Below, in pieces: positions 11,525-22,250 of a stretch of 64,000 bases of DNA. The stretch's first letter is position 1. Each line of letters starts with the position of its first letter. Location of the stretch: positions 87,237,049 through 87,301,048 of the forward strand of contig CM053156.1 in assembly GCA_028571685.1 (NCBI GenBank), given 5' to 3'. The position numbers and the translations under genes are program-made. The stretch comes from Heterohyrax brucei (taxonomy: Eukaryota > Chordata > Mammalia > Hyracoidea > Procaviidae). The notes beneath the pieces are model-generated. The model saw only the letters and a list, made by a program, of their open reading frames with translations, made no database searches and had not been told where the DNA came from.

Positions 11525-11696
11525 AGGTCAGAGAAAAAGAGGAAGACCCTCAGCGGGATGGACTGGCACAATGGCTGCAACAATGGGCTCAAGTATAAAG
11601 ATTGTGAGGATGGTCCAGGATGGGGCAGTGTTCCCTTATGTTGTATGCGGGGTCACTCTGGGTCGGAACCTGCGCAATGCCACCTAATGACAATGA

Positions 11697-12939
11697 AGGT
11701 TTGGTGAAAGAGAAGAAGAGGGGAAGAAGGCAGGCAGGCAGGGAGGGAGGCAGGGAGGCAACGAGGGAGCCCACACCAGAGGCCACTGGGCTTTCTCTGC
11801 TCCTGGTGGGGTATGGTCATGAGCAGTCTTCCGATGTGGGTAGGTTGAACTTCTGAGCTGACCACATGCTCACCCTGGTTTAGGGAGGTGGAGGAAGGGA
11901 ATCAGCCACCCACATGCACACTTTCACCATTGGGATCAGAGGAAATGACAGCAGGCAGCAGCTTTGTGAGCCCAAAGCCAGCTCTCCTTCTGGGGACAGT
12001 AAAACACTGGCTCATGGCCCCTAAGAGTAGGTTCCCATCAAGCGAAGCAAAGACCTCTCTCAGACCTCCTTCCTGTGCCCAAGGTGTTGGCAGCCGGCCG
12101 TTACCTGGCACAGATGTCATCAGGAGGCAGGAGGTTCTGGAAGAAAGGGAGCTGGTAGACACAGAGGCTCCCCAGGTGGCCGACAGTGAAGGTGGCTGTG
12201 AAGACACAGAGTGAGCCAAAGAGCAGGCACTCAGGGCCTGCCAGCAGCCCCAGCAGGATCCCATCCCTGCGTAAGCATTCCCCCCATGTGGCTGTCAGCC
12301 CTGCCCCCTGGCCTCCCCAGCCAGACGCTTTGAACCCCAGCACTCTGCCTCTGAAAGCACCCTGAGCAAGTGTGCCATGAGTCCAAATGCCACCAACGTA
12401 ACCCAGAGAGGGACACCAGCAGCCCCTGCGGCCACAGGGCAGGGGCAACTCTGTGGATGCCTGAGGGTGGCATCCTGGGATGGGCCAAGCCTTATGCCAG
12501 CTGCATGCCCCGCCCATGTGATAGCAGTGCGTCCTGACAGAGAACGCCCTCCACTGGGTACCCTGAACCAGCAGCATGTGGTCTTCCCAGCCCTCTGGCT
12601 CGTTACTGTCACTGCTCTGGGGAGCTGACCACCCTGCTCTCAGCTTCCAGGTGTCTCTTACCTTCCTCCACAGCTGTCTGCCTCTTTCTGTGCTCCCCAG
12701 AAGACCTGAGACCCCTGGGTCACCCCATTGCTCGCCCCAGCCTCTGTGGGCCTGTCCATCCACAGGCTAGCCCAACACTGGCCCCACCTCCAGACCCTTG
12801 GTACCTACCAGGCCAGGAAGGGCATTACCACGACCTTTCCCGAAGTGGAACGGAAAACTCCATGAGGGTTTCCAAGCCCAAAGCAAAGGCAGTGACTTTC
12901 AGAACAAAGTTCTCAGTCATCGCCTCAGTCTCCTCTGTG
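11697..12939. other. mostly unique sequence, GC-rich
   Basis: A short purine-rich stretch (gaag/gcag units at 11711-11775) follows the RTE. The rest is unrecognised. The minus strand carries a 220-codon open frame (12763-12101). Its last part is hydrophobic and is listed separately as a weak exon candidate. Confidence 0.4.
12113..12269 (-). other. weak candidate coding exon with hydrophobic segments
   Basis: On the minus strand an open run encodes two hydrophobic stretches (LLGLLAGPECLLFGSLCVF, then TATFTVGHLGSLCVY) and ends in 'ICAR' at a possible splice donor (ccag/gtaacg). A cag precedes it near 12270, but without a strong pyrimidine tract. A second hydrophobic run (PLWVTLVAFGLMAHLLRVL) is open in another frame near 12330-12430, behind a 'gccgcag' acceptor-like site. 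I do not recognise the protein. Hydrophobic runs are common by chance in GC-rich DNA, so this may be noise. Confidence 0.15.
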
Positions 12940-13316
12940 CTGTCCCTGGAGCAAGAATTGGGTCACCATTCCCATAGCTGCTCTCACGCTCCTGGAGAAA
13001 CGAGAGACAGAATCCAAGATATAACAATGGGTCTCTTCACCTGCAACAGCAGTGGAAGTAGGAGAGTCCAGAATCAGAGGAGGAATTCAAATACGTGTCT
13101 AACTGCTACCACAAATAGCTACCTCTTTTGCCATGAGACCAGAAGAATTGGATGGTACCTGGCCACCATTGCTCAACATTTTGATCAAAGATTCTGTAGG
13201 AGAATTCTGATCAAAAGAGGGGGAAGTGTAGGATAGAATTTTAAATTCTCATGGAATCCTGACTTTCTGGATACGCGGAGGCTAGACAACCTCCCACCAA
13301 AGTGTTGACCTGCAGT
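12940..13316 (+). mobile_element. unclassified dispersed repeat 'family X', copy A
   Basis: Shares a long collinear match with sequence at 53190-53520 (copy B). Common blocks are 'gtctcttcacc', 'ccatgag' followed by 'ccagaagaattgga', and 'cattttgatcaaagattct'. It then continues with 'gatcaaaagagggggaa' and 'tttctgga', found again at 58700-58750 in copy B. The sequence stops at 13316, where a minus-strand L1 begins with its poly(A) end. The part 13060-13236 stays open in one frame ('ATIAQHFDQRFCRRILI'). The class is unknown. Confidence 0.7.
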
Positions 13317-16310
13317 AATCTTCTTCATTTTATTGTGATTAAGTGAAAGTATACAATCCAAATCAATTTTGCATTCCCACCTATCTGCAGCTCCTTCTGC
13401 TCTCCTTGTCTGGTGACAGCACACTCCTCCATTTCATTCTATACTTGTCATATCCCCTTAACAAGTTCCTGACCCCTCCTCTCCACCCTCTTCTCTCTCA
13501 TCTAGGAAGAGACCAGAAGGACAGCCTCTGATGAATGCATAGAACCATGAAGTACACACACCATATATTCACTCTAGGTCCCTGAGTCCAGTCCATTTTT
13601 GTCCAAAGAGTTGACCTCAGTAATGTTTCCTGGAAAGGGCAGCAGCAAGTCTAGGGACCATGTTCCCACGGGATCCCCCACACTGCTGAATCATCAGTTC
13701 TGGTCTTTTAGTGGGGTTCTTGAGCTGCAGCTCTCTTTTTCTTGTGTTGCCAGAAGGACTGTACGTTGTGTGCCCCATCGCGGCTGCCTTTGGTGATGGC
13801 CGGGCACCATCTGGTTCTTCTGGTCTCCTGTTGATACCGTCACCCATTCCCATGAATCCTTCTGTCTCCCGGGCTCTTTTTCCCTCGTGTCTTTGTTGTT
13901 CTTGGTGATCATTTGTTCCAGATGGGGTGGGACTATTTGGTGCACATCAGATGGCAGCTTGCTAGCTTTTAAGACCCCAGATGTCACTCACCAATAAGAG
14001 GTACAGAAGACTTTCTTAGTAATACGCTAGTTATGCCAATTGGCCTCAATGTCCCCTGAGAGCAAGGTCCCCTGACCTCACTCCTGCTACTCTATCCTTG
14101 CAATACTGGGTTGAGATTCGAAGAGTTTTCGGTTTGTGCTGAAGTCCAGTTAGCCAACCAGCCAAGTGCCGTCAAGTCAGATCCGACTTCTACTGAATGC
14201 TGTCACTGTTTTCACCTAAGCTAATTTTTATTCACTAATCTATGACCAACCCTCTCCCTTCCTCCCCACCCTTGCAGCCATCAAAGAATCTTCTCATTTG
14301 TACATAAATCTCTTTTGAAGTCCTTATAGCAGGGGCCTCACATAATATTTGTCCTTTTGCCACTGACTGATTTCACCCAGCATAATGTCTTCTAGTTGAA
14401 ACCAGTTTATGAGATGCTTCCTAAAATCATCATTGTTCTTTATCATTACATACTGTTCCCTTCAGTACATGTACCATAGTTTGTTTATCCATTCACCTGT
14501 TGATGGGCATCTAGGTTGATTCCATCTCTTTGCTATTACGGACTGTACTACAATAAACATTTCTGTGCATATATCTGTTTGTGTGACAGCCTTTGTTTCT
14601 GTAGAATATAGCCCAAGCAGTGGGATTACTGGATCAAATGGTATATCTATTTCCAGCTTTTTAAGGAAGTGTCCAATTGCTTTCCAAAGAGATTGTACCA
14701 TTTTGCAATCTCACCAGCAGTGTGGGAGAGTTCCGATCTCTCCACGGCCTCTCTCGCATTTGTTGTTTTGTGTTCTTTGGATTATGGCCAACCTTATTGG
14801 GGTGAGATGGTATCTCACTGCAGTTTTGATTTGGATTTCTCTAATAGCTAATGACTGTCAGCATTTCCTCATGTGTCTTTTGGCTGCCTGGATGTCTTCT
14901 TAGGTGAAGCATCTGTCCGTCTCCTTTGTCCATTGCTTGATTGAGTTATTTACCTTTTTCTTGTTGATATTTTGCAGAACCTTGTAGATTATGGACATCA
15001 GGTGACTGTCTGACATGTAGCTGCCAAATATTTTTTCCATTCTGTAGGTGGTCTTTTAACTCTTTTGATAAAGTCATTGGACAAGCAAAAGTGTTTGATT
15101 CTTAGTAGTTCCTGTTTCTCTACTTTCTCTTCTACTGTTTGTGCTTTGTGTCTCAGATTTTGAAGTCTGTTTAAGCCATGTATTAGAATTTCAATTGTTG
15201 ACTCTATTTTTTCTTGCATGATTTTTGTTGCTTTGGGTTTATTGTTTAGGTCTTTTATGCAATGTGAGTTAGTTTTTGTGTAAGGTGTAGATACGGGTCT
15301 CACTTCAGTTTTTTGCAGATGGATATCCAATTTTGCCAGCACCATTTGTTAAACAGACTGTTTTTACTCCAGTTTACAATCTTAGGGCCTTTGTCAAACA
15401 TCAGCTGTTTGTCAGAAGATGGTGGCATTTCTGGGGTCTCCACCATTGATCTGTATGTCTCTTTTTGTACCAGTATCAAGCTGTTTTGACTGCTGTGGCA
15501 GTGTGATAGGTTCCACAGTCAGCTGGTGTGAGGTCTCCCACTGTGTTCCTCTTCTCCGGTAGTGCTTTACTTATCTGAGGTTTCTTCTCTTTCCAAATAA
15601 AGTTGGTGATTTGTTTCTCCATCTCATTAAGAAAAAAATGACACTGGAATTTGTATTGGGATTGCATTGTATACGTAGATTGTTTTGAGTAAAATAGCCA
15701 TTTTCACAATGTTAAGTCTTCCTATCCGTGAGCAGGGTAGGTTTTTCCATTCACGTAAGTCTCTTTTGATTTCTTGTTGTAAGGTCTTGTAGTTCTCTCT
15801 GCATGGATTTCTTATTTCCCTGGTTAGATTTATTCCTAGATACTTTATCTTCTTAGGGGCTACAGTAATTGGTATTAACTGGCTGATTTCTTCTTTGATA
15901 TCTCTTTGTTGGTGTAAAGGAGTCCCACTGGGTTACTTACGTTTACCTTGTATCCCAATACTTTGCTGAACTTCTCTATTAGTTCCAATAGTTTACTTAC
16001 GGATTCTTTAGGATTCTCTGCAAATACAATCATATCATCAGCAGATAGGGAGATTTTTACTTCTTCTTTGATGATGCAGATGCCCTTTATTTCTTTCTCT
16101 TGTCTAATTGCTCTGGCTAGAACTTCTAGTACAATATTGAATAGAAGTGATGAGAGTGTTGTCCTTGTCTAATTCCTGTTCTCTAATTCTTTCATTCTGT
16201 CTCCATTCAGGATAATGTAGGAGGTCAGTTTTCTGCAGACAGCTCTTAGAGGAATTTACCTTCTATTCCTATTTTGCTGAGAGTTTCTGGCATGAATGGG
16301 TGTTGGACTT
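13317..16310 (-). mobile_element. L1 LINE, 5' truncated, about 3 kb
   Basis: The 3' end lies at the left ('ttcattttattgtgattaag', complement of the L1 terminus). About 1.1 kb of 3' UTR follows, with the afrotherian marker 'taagaccccagatgtcact' at 13970. From about 14450 rightward the minus strand encodes decayed ORF2: 'KKLEIDIPFDPVIPLLGLYS' near 14650, '[13 protein letters not shown]' near 15340, 'NEMEKQITNFIWKEKKPQISK' near 15640, and reverse-transcriptase sequence to about 16308 (complement of '[15 protein letters not shown]'-like). Multiple stops. The 5' edge abuts a mariner remnant rather than continuing. Confidence 0.93.
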
Positions 16311-16709
16311 CTCCTAGAATGGCCATTGTGCATGGGGGCACCATGATAAGTTTGTGAACTTAATTGTATCATTGTCCATGATGGAGTTTTTAGCCAGTAA
16401 ACAAATAACTGTATTGGAACACCCTCTCTACTCACCTGATCTGACCTCCAGTGACTTTCTTCTTTACCCAAAGATAAAGAAAGGAAGACAGTTGGACGAC
16501 ATTCAGGAACATCAAGGATAATACAATGAAAGCTCTGATAGCCATTCCAGAAAGAGTTCCAAAATGACTTTGAAGGGTGGACTAGGCACTGGTATCAGTG
16601 CAGAGCTTCCCAAGGGGAGTCCTTCAAAGGTGACTGCCGTGATATTCAGCAATGAAGTCTGTAGCCCTTTATCTAGGATCAGTTTGTGAACTTAATTGTC
16701 AGACCTCAC
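16311..16709 (+). mobile_element. mariner DNA transposon, C-terminal half
   Basis: A decayed Tc1/mariner-superfamily element. The plus strand from 16378 encodes a run of the form 'EFLASKQITVLEHPLYSPDL' followed by SSDFLLYPK. This is the mariner box with the last catalytic aspartate (SPDL..SD). A 'GRQLDDIQE' run and a 'LIAIPERV' run follow. The right terminal inverted repeat is at 16681-16709 ('gtgaacttaattgtcagacc'). The left part of the element is missing and meets L1 sequence at about 16311. The same family occurs at 52278-52827. Confidence 0.85.
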
Positions 16710-16800
16710 CCATGGTTTGATGACTTCTGGAACTCGGCCTTTCTTATGTTTTCCTGGGGAGTTCATATGCTCCCCTTTTTAAGAGATGTGACCTCAAGTG
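16710..16800. other. short unassigned stretch
   Basis: It does not resume the L1 that ends at 16310, so the mariner did not simply insert in that L1. A deletion or rearrangement is implied. Confidence 0.4.
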
Positions 16801-16920
16801 GGAGCCCTGGCAACAAACACCGTGGCTAAGAACTCAGTTGCTCACCCGTGGGTCCTGCTCTGTCCTGTAGGGTCACTATGACAGGGGTTTGACAGCAGCA
16901 GGCTTGGGTTTGGGTTGGTC
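16801..16920 (+). mobile_element. AfroSINE with internal deletion
   Basis: Head 'ggagccctggcaac' and 'gtggctaagaactcagttgc', then a jump to the 3' half ('ctctgtcctgtagggtcac') and a 'ggcttgggtttgggttgg' tail. The middle third (the B-box side and following linker) is absent. Confidence 0.88.
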
Positions 16921-17087
16921 TCAGGTATTTCCCTTTCTTTATACCTTTTCTTCATAAAATAAAAAGCAGCTACCTCCTCTGCTGGCTATTTTTATATTTT
17001 TACTATTTTATAGAATCCTGAACTGGAGGACTGGCTCCTGATCTGAGTGGGTAAGAGCCGTGTAGAAGTGTGTTCCCTAAAGCTACA

Positions 17088-17275
17088 ATTCAGCACCAGT
17101 GGCTCAGTGCTTAAGCACCTGGTTGCAAACTGAAGGTCGGTGGTTTGATCCTAGCAGCCAGCTTGTGGGGGAAAAGACCCAGCAACCTGCTCCTGGAGAG
17201 ATGACACCATAGGGACAGTTCTGCTCTGTCCAGTGGGTCACTCTGAGTCAGAATCAACTCCAGGGCTCACAACAC
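17088..17275 (+). mobile_element. AfroSINE
   Basis: Plus-strand copy with recognisable tRNA-like head ('gtggctcagtgcttaagc'), B-box-like 'ggtttgatcctagcagcc', 'ggggaaaagacccagcaacc' of the longer variant and the 'gagtcagaatcaact' end. The 3' tail is short. Confidence 0.92.
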
Positions 17276-17759
17276 CCCCCCAAAATGCCTGGAAATGCCT
17301 CAGATTGCCCTTCCTCCACTGGTTGCCACAAAGGCTGTTTGGATTCAGGATGAGTCTGTGCTCAACACCAGCTCTGAAAACAAGGCATTATGAAGGGTTT
17401 AGTGTGGGTCCCAGGGGGCCACAGATCCAGCACCTCCAGGCCCAGGCCAGCAGACATGAAAAGGCTAGTCTTTCTTTTAAAGGGTTTGTGCAGAGGGGTC
17501 TATAAGGTCAGCATCTGGCTGTGTTCATGGCCCCTGTTCACCTGTTAAGATGCTTCCTGTGGGGTCTGCCTGCCTATCAGGGCACTGCTGGCCTATGGGT
17601 GGGCTTGAGCTGGCCAGTGGCAGCAGCCCCAGGGGGAGCTGGGTAACCGGCTACCCGCCGCCCCACCGCACCTGAAGGAAACGGCTGGGGGTGGCAAGCG
17701 GGAGGAGTCGTGCGAGCTGGGCCCCACCACCACCTGAGTGGAGAACAGACAAGCTGAAA
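17276..17759. other. unique sequence, nothing recognised
   Basis: No repeat or gene recognised. Confidence 0.45.
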
Positions 17760-18500
17760 TTTCATTAAGAGGGTCTTGAAAAATCAACCTGTCAGGATTA
17801 GACACTTGTTCTCTCCAAGTGGTTTTTGAATTTTCAGGGTTTTTTAAGGAAATAAATAATACTATAGGTTCTTCTCCCAATCAGCAGCCTGCCTTCAAAA
17901 TTAACCATTTCCCTGGCTTTTCCTCTGATTGGGAGGGAGCCTTCCTCAGCCTCTGTAAAGCCCTGTTGTGACGGTGCTGTTTGCTACACCATACACAATG
18001 TAACTTTGCAGTGCGACAGAAAAAACAAGAATTAGCATTTTCAGGGAACTGGAGAGAAGGGATCTGATTTCACAATGTCGGCTTCAAGGATGTAAACCCA
18101 CCGACACGATTCCTCCATCTCAGGCTGGATTTCTGCCAAGTCAAATCCAAAACACGTTTTTGCTAAAGGACAGCTTTATTTATGACTTTTTAGAAGGAAA
18201 TATGAAGACCCAGGCACAGGAGAGAAAAAAAAAGCATCTGAGGATTTAATATCGCTCAGATTAATCAAACCGCCTGCTTTTAAGCTCCGTGCTCCCCACA
18301 GAGGAGTGAATTGATGAGCAATTTATGCAATGAATATATTTTTTTTCTTTAATTATCTAGGTATTTCAGATGAACGTGCTTCTTCTGACTCGAATTCTCT
18401 AGGTAATTCTCTGAAATTTTAGCTTCATTTTGCGTGTATAATTACAGCCTCTAGTTGTTTGGAGAGCTAGTCTGCAGGTAGCAAGAACTGAGTGGCCCCT
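17760..18500. promoter_or_regulatory. candidate conserved noncoding element (AT-rich island)
   Basis: A 700-bp AT-rich stretch sits in GC-rich surroundings. It matches no repeat that I know and has no long open frame. It is dense in homeodomain and related core motifs: 'cagattaatcaaac' near 18258, 'gagcaatttatgcaatgaat' at 18316 (C/EBP- and CDX-like), 'tttaattatctag' near 18348 and 'tataattacag' near 18437. This composition is typical of developmental enhancers kept across mammals. Conservation cannot be tested from one sequence. Confidence 0.35.
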
Positions 18501-18599
18501 CATACAAATCAGCCCGTTCCTCAGCCCTCAGCCTGAGTCATCCGGGGTGAGGGACCCATTCCGGAACCAACCTCAGACGCTGTCAGGAGATGGCTTCGG

Positions 18600-18725
18600 G
18601 GGGGTGGGGAGGTGCCCTCATAAAAATGCAGATGTCAGACCCCCACTCCCTGAGACTCAGTGGGGCTGGGGTGAGGCCTGAGAATCTGGATTTTTAAAGG
18701 CTTCTGGGGCAGCACGACCAAGCCT
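18600..18725. mobile_element. hAT-type MER repeat (MER20/MER3-like)
   Basis: Carries 'aaaaatgcagatgtcagacc' and, 60 bp on, 'gagaatctggatttttaaa'. These are the two arms of the near-palindromic class of short hAT elements centred on 'ctgcatttttaa'. I am unsure which subfamily. Confidence 0.6.
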
Positions 18726-20715
18726 TCATTCCCCCAGCCCTCTGGGAGAGGCAGAAGCTAACGCAGGCAGGAGGGGTAACTGAGGCAGCAGTCTCCAGGG
18801 GTAACTGGTAGACTTGCGACTGCAGATGAGGGTGCAAATTTGGGGATCCCAGGAGAAGGCACCCCTTTATCTCCAGCAGCAAGAGCTCAGCTGCAGTTCA
18901 GACCCACCAGAGTGCAAGGGGCCTGGGGAGACGGCCGGGCCGCCCCCAGTCTCTGGGAGCTTGGCGTGTCACCGTGAGGAGTTCTCTTCCACCATGGTCT
19001 TGGCTTCCAGGAAGTGGGGAGTGGCTAGGACACCCGTGGCGGTATCCCTGGGCCATGAATCCGACACTTCACTGTGCCAGCCTTATCCCCCCTGCAATGC
19101 CCCCACAGATCTGGGCCAGTTCAGGAAGACAACAGGTGGGGACCCTGTGAAGGTGGCGGGAGTTGCGGCTGTAATGGCCCTCTTCTTACAGACGGTGGAG
19201 CAAGAGGCTGGACAGCAGCGCTCCGAAGAAGACCCCGACCACCCCTCTGCAGATGTAACTTCCAGCGCCGGCCACGTGGGCCTCCCAGAGAGCCCAGGGT
19301 CAGCTCTGCCACCACCTGTCCTCTCCAGGGCCCTTCCCAATGAAGCCCTTTGCAAAGGGGGAATTCTGGGACAAGGAGGGTCATGACCTCTAAAGTTGCA
19401 TGTCGGTACAAACACAGATCACTTCCTGGCCTGTCCCCATGTTACCAAACGCCCCTGAGTCAGGATGCATCGTGTTGGTGAGAGTGCAGCTCTGTCCCCT
19501 GGGCCCCCACTCGGGCCTCAGGGAGGGGCCAGGTTCCCAGAAGCCTGAGCTGTGTCCCCAGCCTGGGCATCGCACCCCTTGCCCAAGAACCTTCCTGGCC
19601 GAGAGATGTCAGGCTTGGGAGAGCATGCGGGTGCATCTGTCCCACACCTCCAGGCCATGTTCCCATTAGCCCTGGCATCTCCTGGCCTGGCTAATTATCT
19701 TCTAATTAGTCCCACTCACATTTGCCTGCAACCTTCACCAGACGCTGGCTGGGGCCCAAGGCAGCCGTCTCAGGCACACGTGGCCAGACGGACAGAACCT
19801 TGAGCCACTGGAGCCTGCCAGGGGACCCCCACCTTCATCATCCTGGTCTCCCAGTGGGCACCTAGGAAGCTGTTCCCATGAGGGACGTGGGGAACTGACC
19901 ATCTCCCCACACTCAAGAGCCTATGTGGGAGGGACTGTATAAGAAAGGGGGTAGTAGCGGATCCCCACAGGCCCCTCAGCAGCTGGGGCACCTTGTGGGT
20001 CTGCAGGCCTCACAGCCCCACGTACAAGTAGCCTCCCAGGCATTCGCCCCACCACACAGATGGGGTACCACTTTATTTCAGGCGCTGCCCAGCCCCATCA
20101 GCCTCAGGAGACGACCACCCATGAACTTGCCCATACGGGACTGTCTGGGACCTACAGAAGCAGCAGCTTCACCCTGTTCAGCTCGCTGCACCGCAGACAG
20201 AGAGAGGGACAGCAACCCAGTACCACTGATGCACGGGGCTGCTGCGTGAGATGTGAGAAAGGGGACAGGGACGGGTACCCTCACTGACCCTGGGGTGGAG
20301 GCTACCGAGCAGACATGCGGGGGGCAGAGGGTTCCACCCCACCAGCCACGCAGCCACAGAAAGGACAAGGGAGCTTCTGCGGACCCCAAAGTGAGGACAT
20401 GAACCCACTGGCACCTCAAGGCAGAGGAAACAGCCTTGTCCAGAACAGCCCCCAGGAAGCTCCTGTCTGTCCCCAGGAGGCAGACGTCAGGAAGTCCCCT
20501 GAGGTGGGGCCGGGACCCTTGCTGGAGGCTCCTGTTTGGCGGAGCGGAGTGGCATATGCAAGTCTGGGCCGGAGTGGAGTCGCTGTCCTCACAGAGGCGG
20601 GGCCCACTCCTCTGGGGTGCTCGATCTGCCTGGGGCCTCTGGGAGTGCAGACAGCTTCTGCTGCTGGCCACTGAAGGGAGGACTGGAGGTTCAGGCCCAT
20701 CCAGAGACATCTGGA
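18726..20715. other. unique GC-rich sequence
   Basis: No repeat recognised. Several frames over 100 codons are open (18814-19386 plus, 20725-20078 minus) but none has a known motif. A near-palindromic homeodomain pair sits at 19691-19710. Confidence 0.4.
19691..19710. promoter_or_regulatory. paired homeodomain-like site
   Basis: 'ctaattatcttctaattag' is an almost perfect inverted pair of TAATTA/TAATTAG cores separated by a few bases, in otherwise GC-rich sequence. It would suit a homeodomain dimer, but such motifs also arise by chance. Confidence 0.25.
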
Positions 20716-20872
20716 AAGAACACAAACAAAACCCCCTTCCCTGTGAGTCAATTTGGACTCACAGCCAGCATGCAAGACACAGTAGAACTGCCTCATTAGG
20801 TGTCCAGTGGTGGGTACCGATGGCACACTCTGTGGTTAGCAGTACAGACCTAACCACCCCACCACCAGGCCT
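20716..20872 (-). mobile_element. AfroSINE
   Basis: Minus-strand copy: tail complement 'acaaacaaaaccccc' at 20720, 'gagtcaatttggactcac' core, and head complement ending 'ccaccaccaggcctct' near 20872. Confidence 0.9.
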
Positions 20873-21887
20873 CTGCCTTGACAGAGAGGCCTGGCGACGT
20901 ACCGGAGAAAGTCAGCCATTGGAAATCTTACATGGCAGCTGGGTTCTGACACCTATACCACAGGCTTTCGCCAAGGCAGCCATTTGTTGAGAATACACGG
21001 TCTTTGGGCTATGCACCTGGAATCTCACTCCATACTGGGCCTTCAGTGGCGACTGGGGACCCCTTCTGTGGTTCCCTGGTCCCCCTGCCTCCAGTTCCTG
21101 TGTTCTGGGAGACTCCAAAGGCTTTAGACCTACTCTGTCATTGAGCTATCAGGGCAGCACTCCCTCTGCAACTGGTCCTGGGGGCCTCCAGCACCACTTT
21201 CAGATCTCTCTTGAAACCTCGAAGGGATGACAGACTCTTGGCCTTCCAGAAACTTCCCCAGGAACTCTAGTCCCCCAGAACTTGCCTTTCTTCAGCACAA
21301 GATCCATAACCTAAACAAAAGCTGGAAGAAAGAGTTGGTCAGGCTTCCTATCAAAAAAGAAATGAACAAACAAATCAGCCAGCCCTACACAGCAGGGCTT
21401 AGGGCCCCTAGAAGCGCACTGCAGGATGGGGGCTTTGTGCCACTTAAGGCCTAATTGGCATCCGAGAACAGAGAATACATTCTGAAACGGAACAGCAAAT
21501 ACATTCTAAAATGGAATTGAAACCGAAGGTCACCAAGGCTGCACAGAGCCAGGCAGAACAAGCAGAGAAGCACGGTGGGCTTTGAGGGGCCCTCCCTCTC
21601 CTGCCCACGTGACTGCCTGGCACATGGTACCGGGGTGCAGTTCTCGGGAACAGTAATCGAGAGCTCACTGCAAATGCCTGCTTTCCCCTGTCCTCTGGGG
21701 CATCCAGGAAACCAGGGGACAGAGAGGAAAGTGGCTCAAAGGAGACATGTGGGGAGGGGCACTCTGCATTGCTCGGTGCCACCAGCGTCGGTGGCACCCA
21801 CGTCCCCGTCCCGTGCTCTCTGTTACTTCAGTTGCTTCACTGTCTGACTGTGTCAGTCGGTGATTGGAAGAGGAGACTCGACACTAC
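20873..21887. other. unique sequence, nothing recognised
   Basis: No recognisable repeat. A local direct repeat 'gaacagagaatacattctga'/'gaacagcaaatacattctaa' occurs at 21465-21510. Confidence 0.45.
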
Positions 21888-22087
21888 TGTGCTGTTTTGG
21901 GGTGCTAGGGAGTTGATCCCGACTCCCAGTGACCCTGTGGTGGTGCAGACTGGCCCATTGGGGTCCCTAGGTTGTGTTTTACAGGAGCAGACGGTCAGAT
22001 CGTGTCTCCCGTGGAAGGGCTTGTGGGTCAGACTGCCAGCCTTGCGGTTCACAGCCGAGCACTTGACCTTTGAGCCACCAGTGCCCC
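21888..22087 (-). mobile_element. AfroSINE
   Basis: Minus-strand copy with the 'gagttgatcccgactccc' end at 21909, 'gtgtctcccgtggaag' in the middle and the tRNA-like head complement near 22070-22087. A second partial copy follows 20 bp downstream. Confidence 0.9.
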
Positions 22088-22106
22088 TTACACCCCGCTG
22101 TATGGG

Positions 22107-22250
22107 GAAAATCGACCATCCAAGCCTGCCACCGCTGAGTCAGTTACAATCGCAGCAGCCTTCCAGGACAGAGTGAAACCACCTGGGGACTCAAACTGCT
22201 GACTGCTTGATTAGCAGCTGAATTCCTAACCACTGTACCACCACACCAGC
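22107..22250 (-). mobile_element. AfroSINE, shorter variant
   Basis: Minus-strand copy: 'gagtcagttacaatc' near 22136, 'ccttccaggacagag' and 'ctcaaactgctgactgc', with head complement 'ccactgtaccaccac'. It lacks the longer central block, so it is a distinct insertion from the adjacent copy. Confidence 0.85.

Larger units (their letters stand above)
9340..11696 (+). mobile_element. RTE (BovB-like) LINE, 5' truncated, with two nested insertions
   Basis: Plus-strand copy beginning after the endonuclease region. It keeps the linker ('TKREEHALCFSS'-like near 9540), reverse-transcriptase blocks (a 'RCLHQGCIFSLYLC'-like run near 10340-10380) and the C-terminal region near 10850-11340. The catalytic YADD box reads F-A-D-E at 10457-10468, so the second metal-binding aspartate is lost. 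Many stops and frameshifts are present. It is interrupted by an L1 fragment (10516-10841) and an AfroSINE (11352-11524). The 3' tail resumes at 11525 and ends near 11696 with 'gccacctaatgacaatg'. Confidence 0.92.

Noticed and set aside
14150..14195. AfroSINE-like word 'gtgccgtcaagtcagatccg' inside L1 3' UTR
   Set aside because: Too short to call an insertion; it may be part of the L1 3' UTR itself.
20078..20725. 215-codon minus-strand open frame
   Set aside because: No hydrophobic, domain or splice pattern; overlapping frames on the other strand are equally long.
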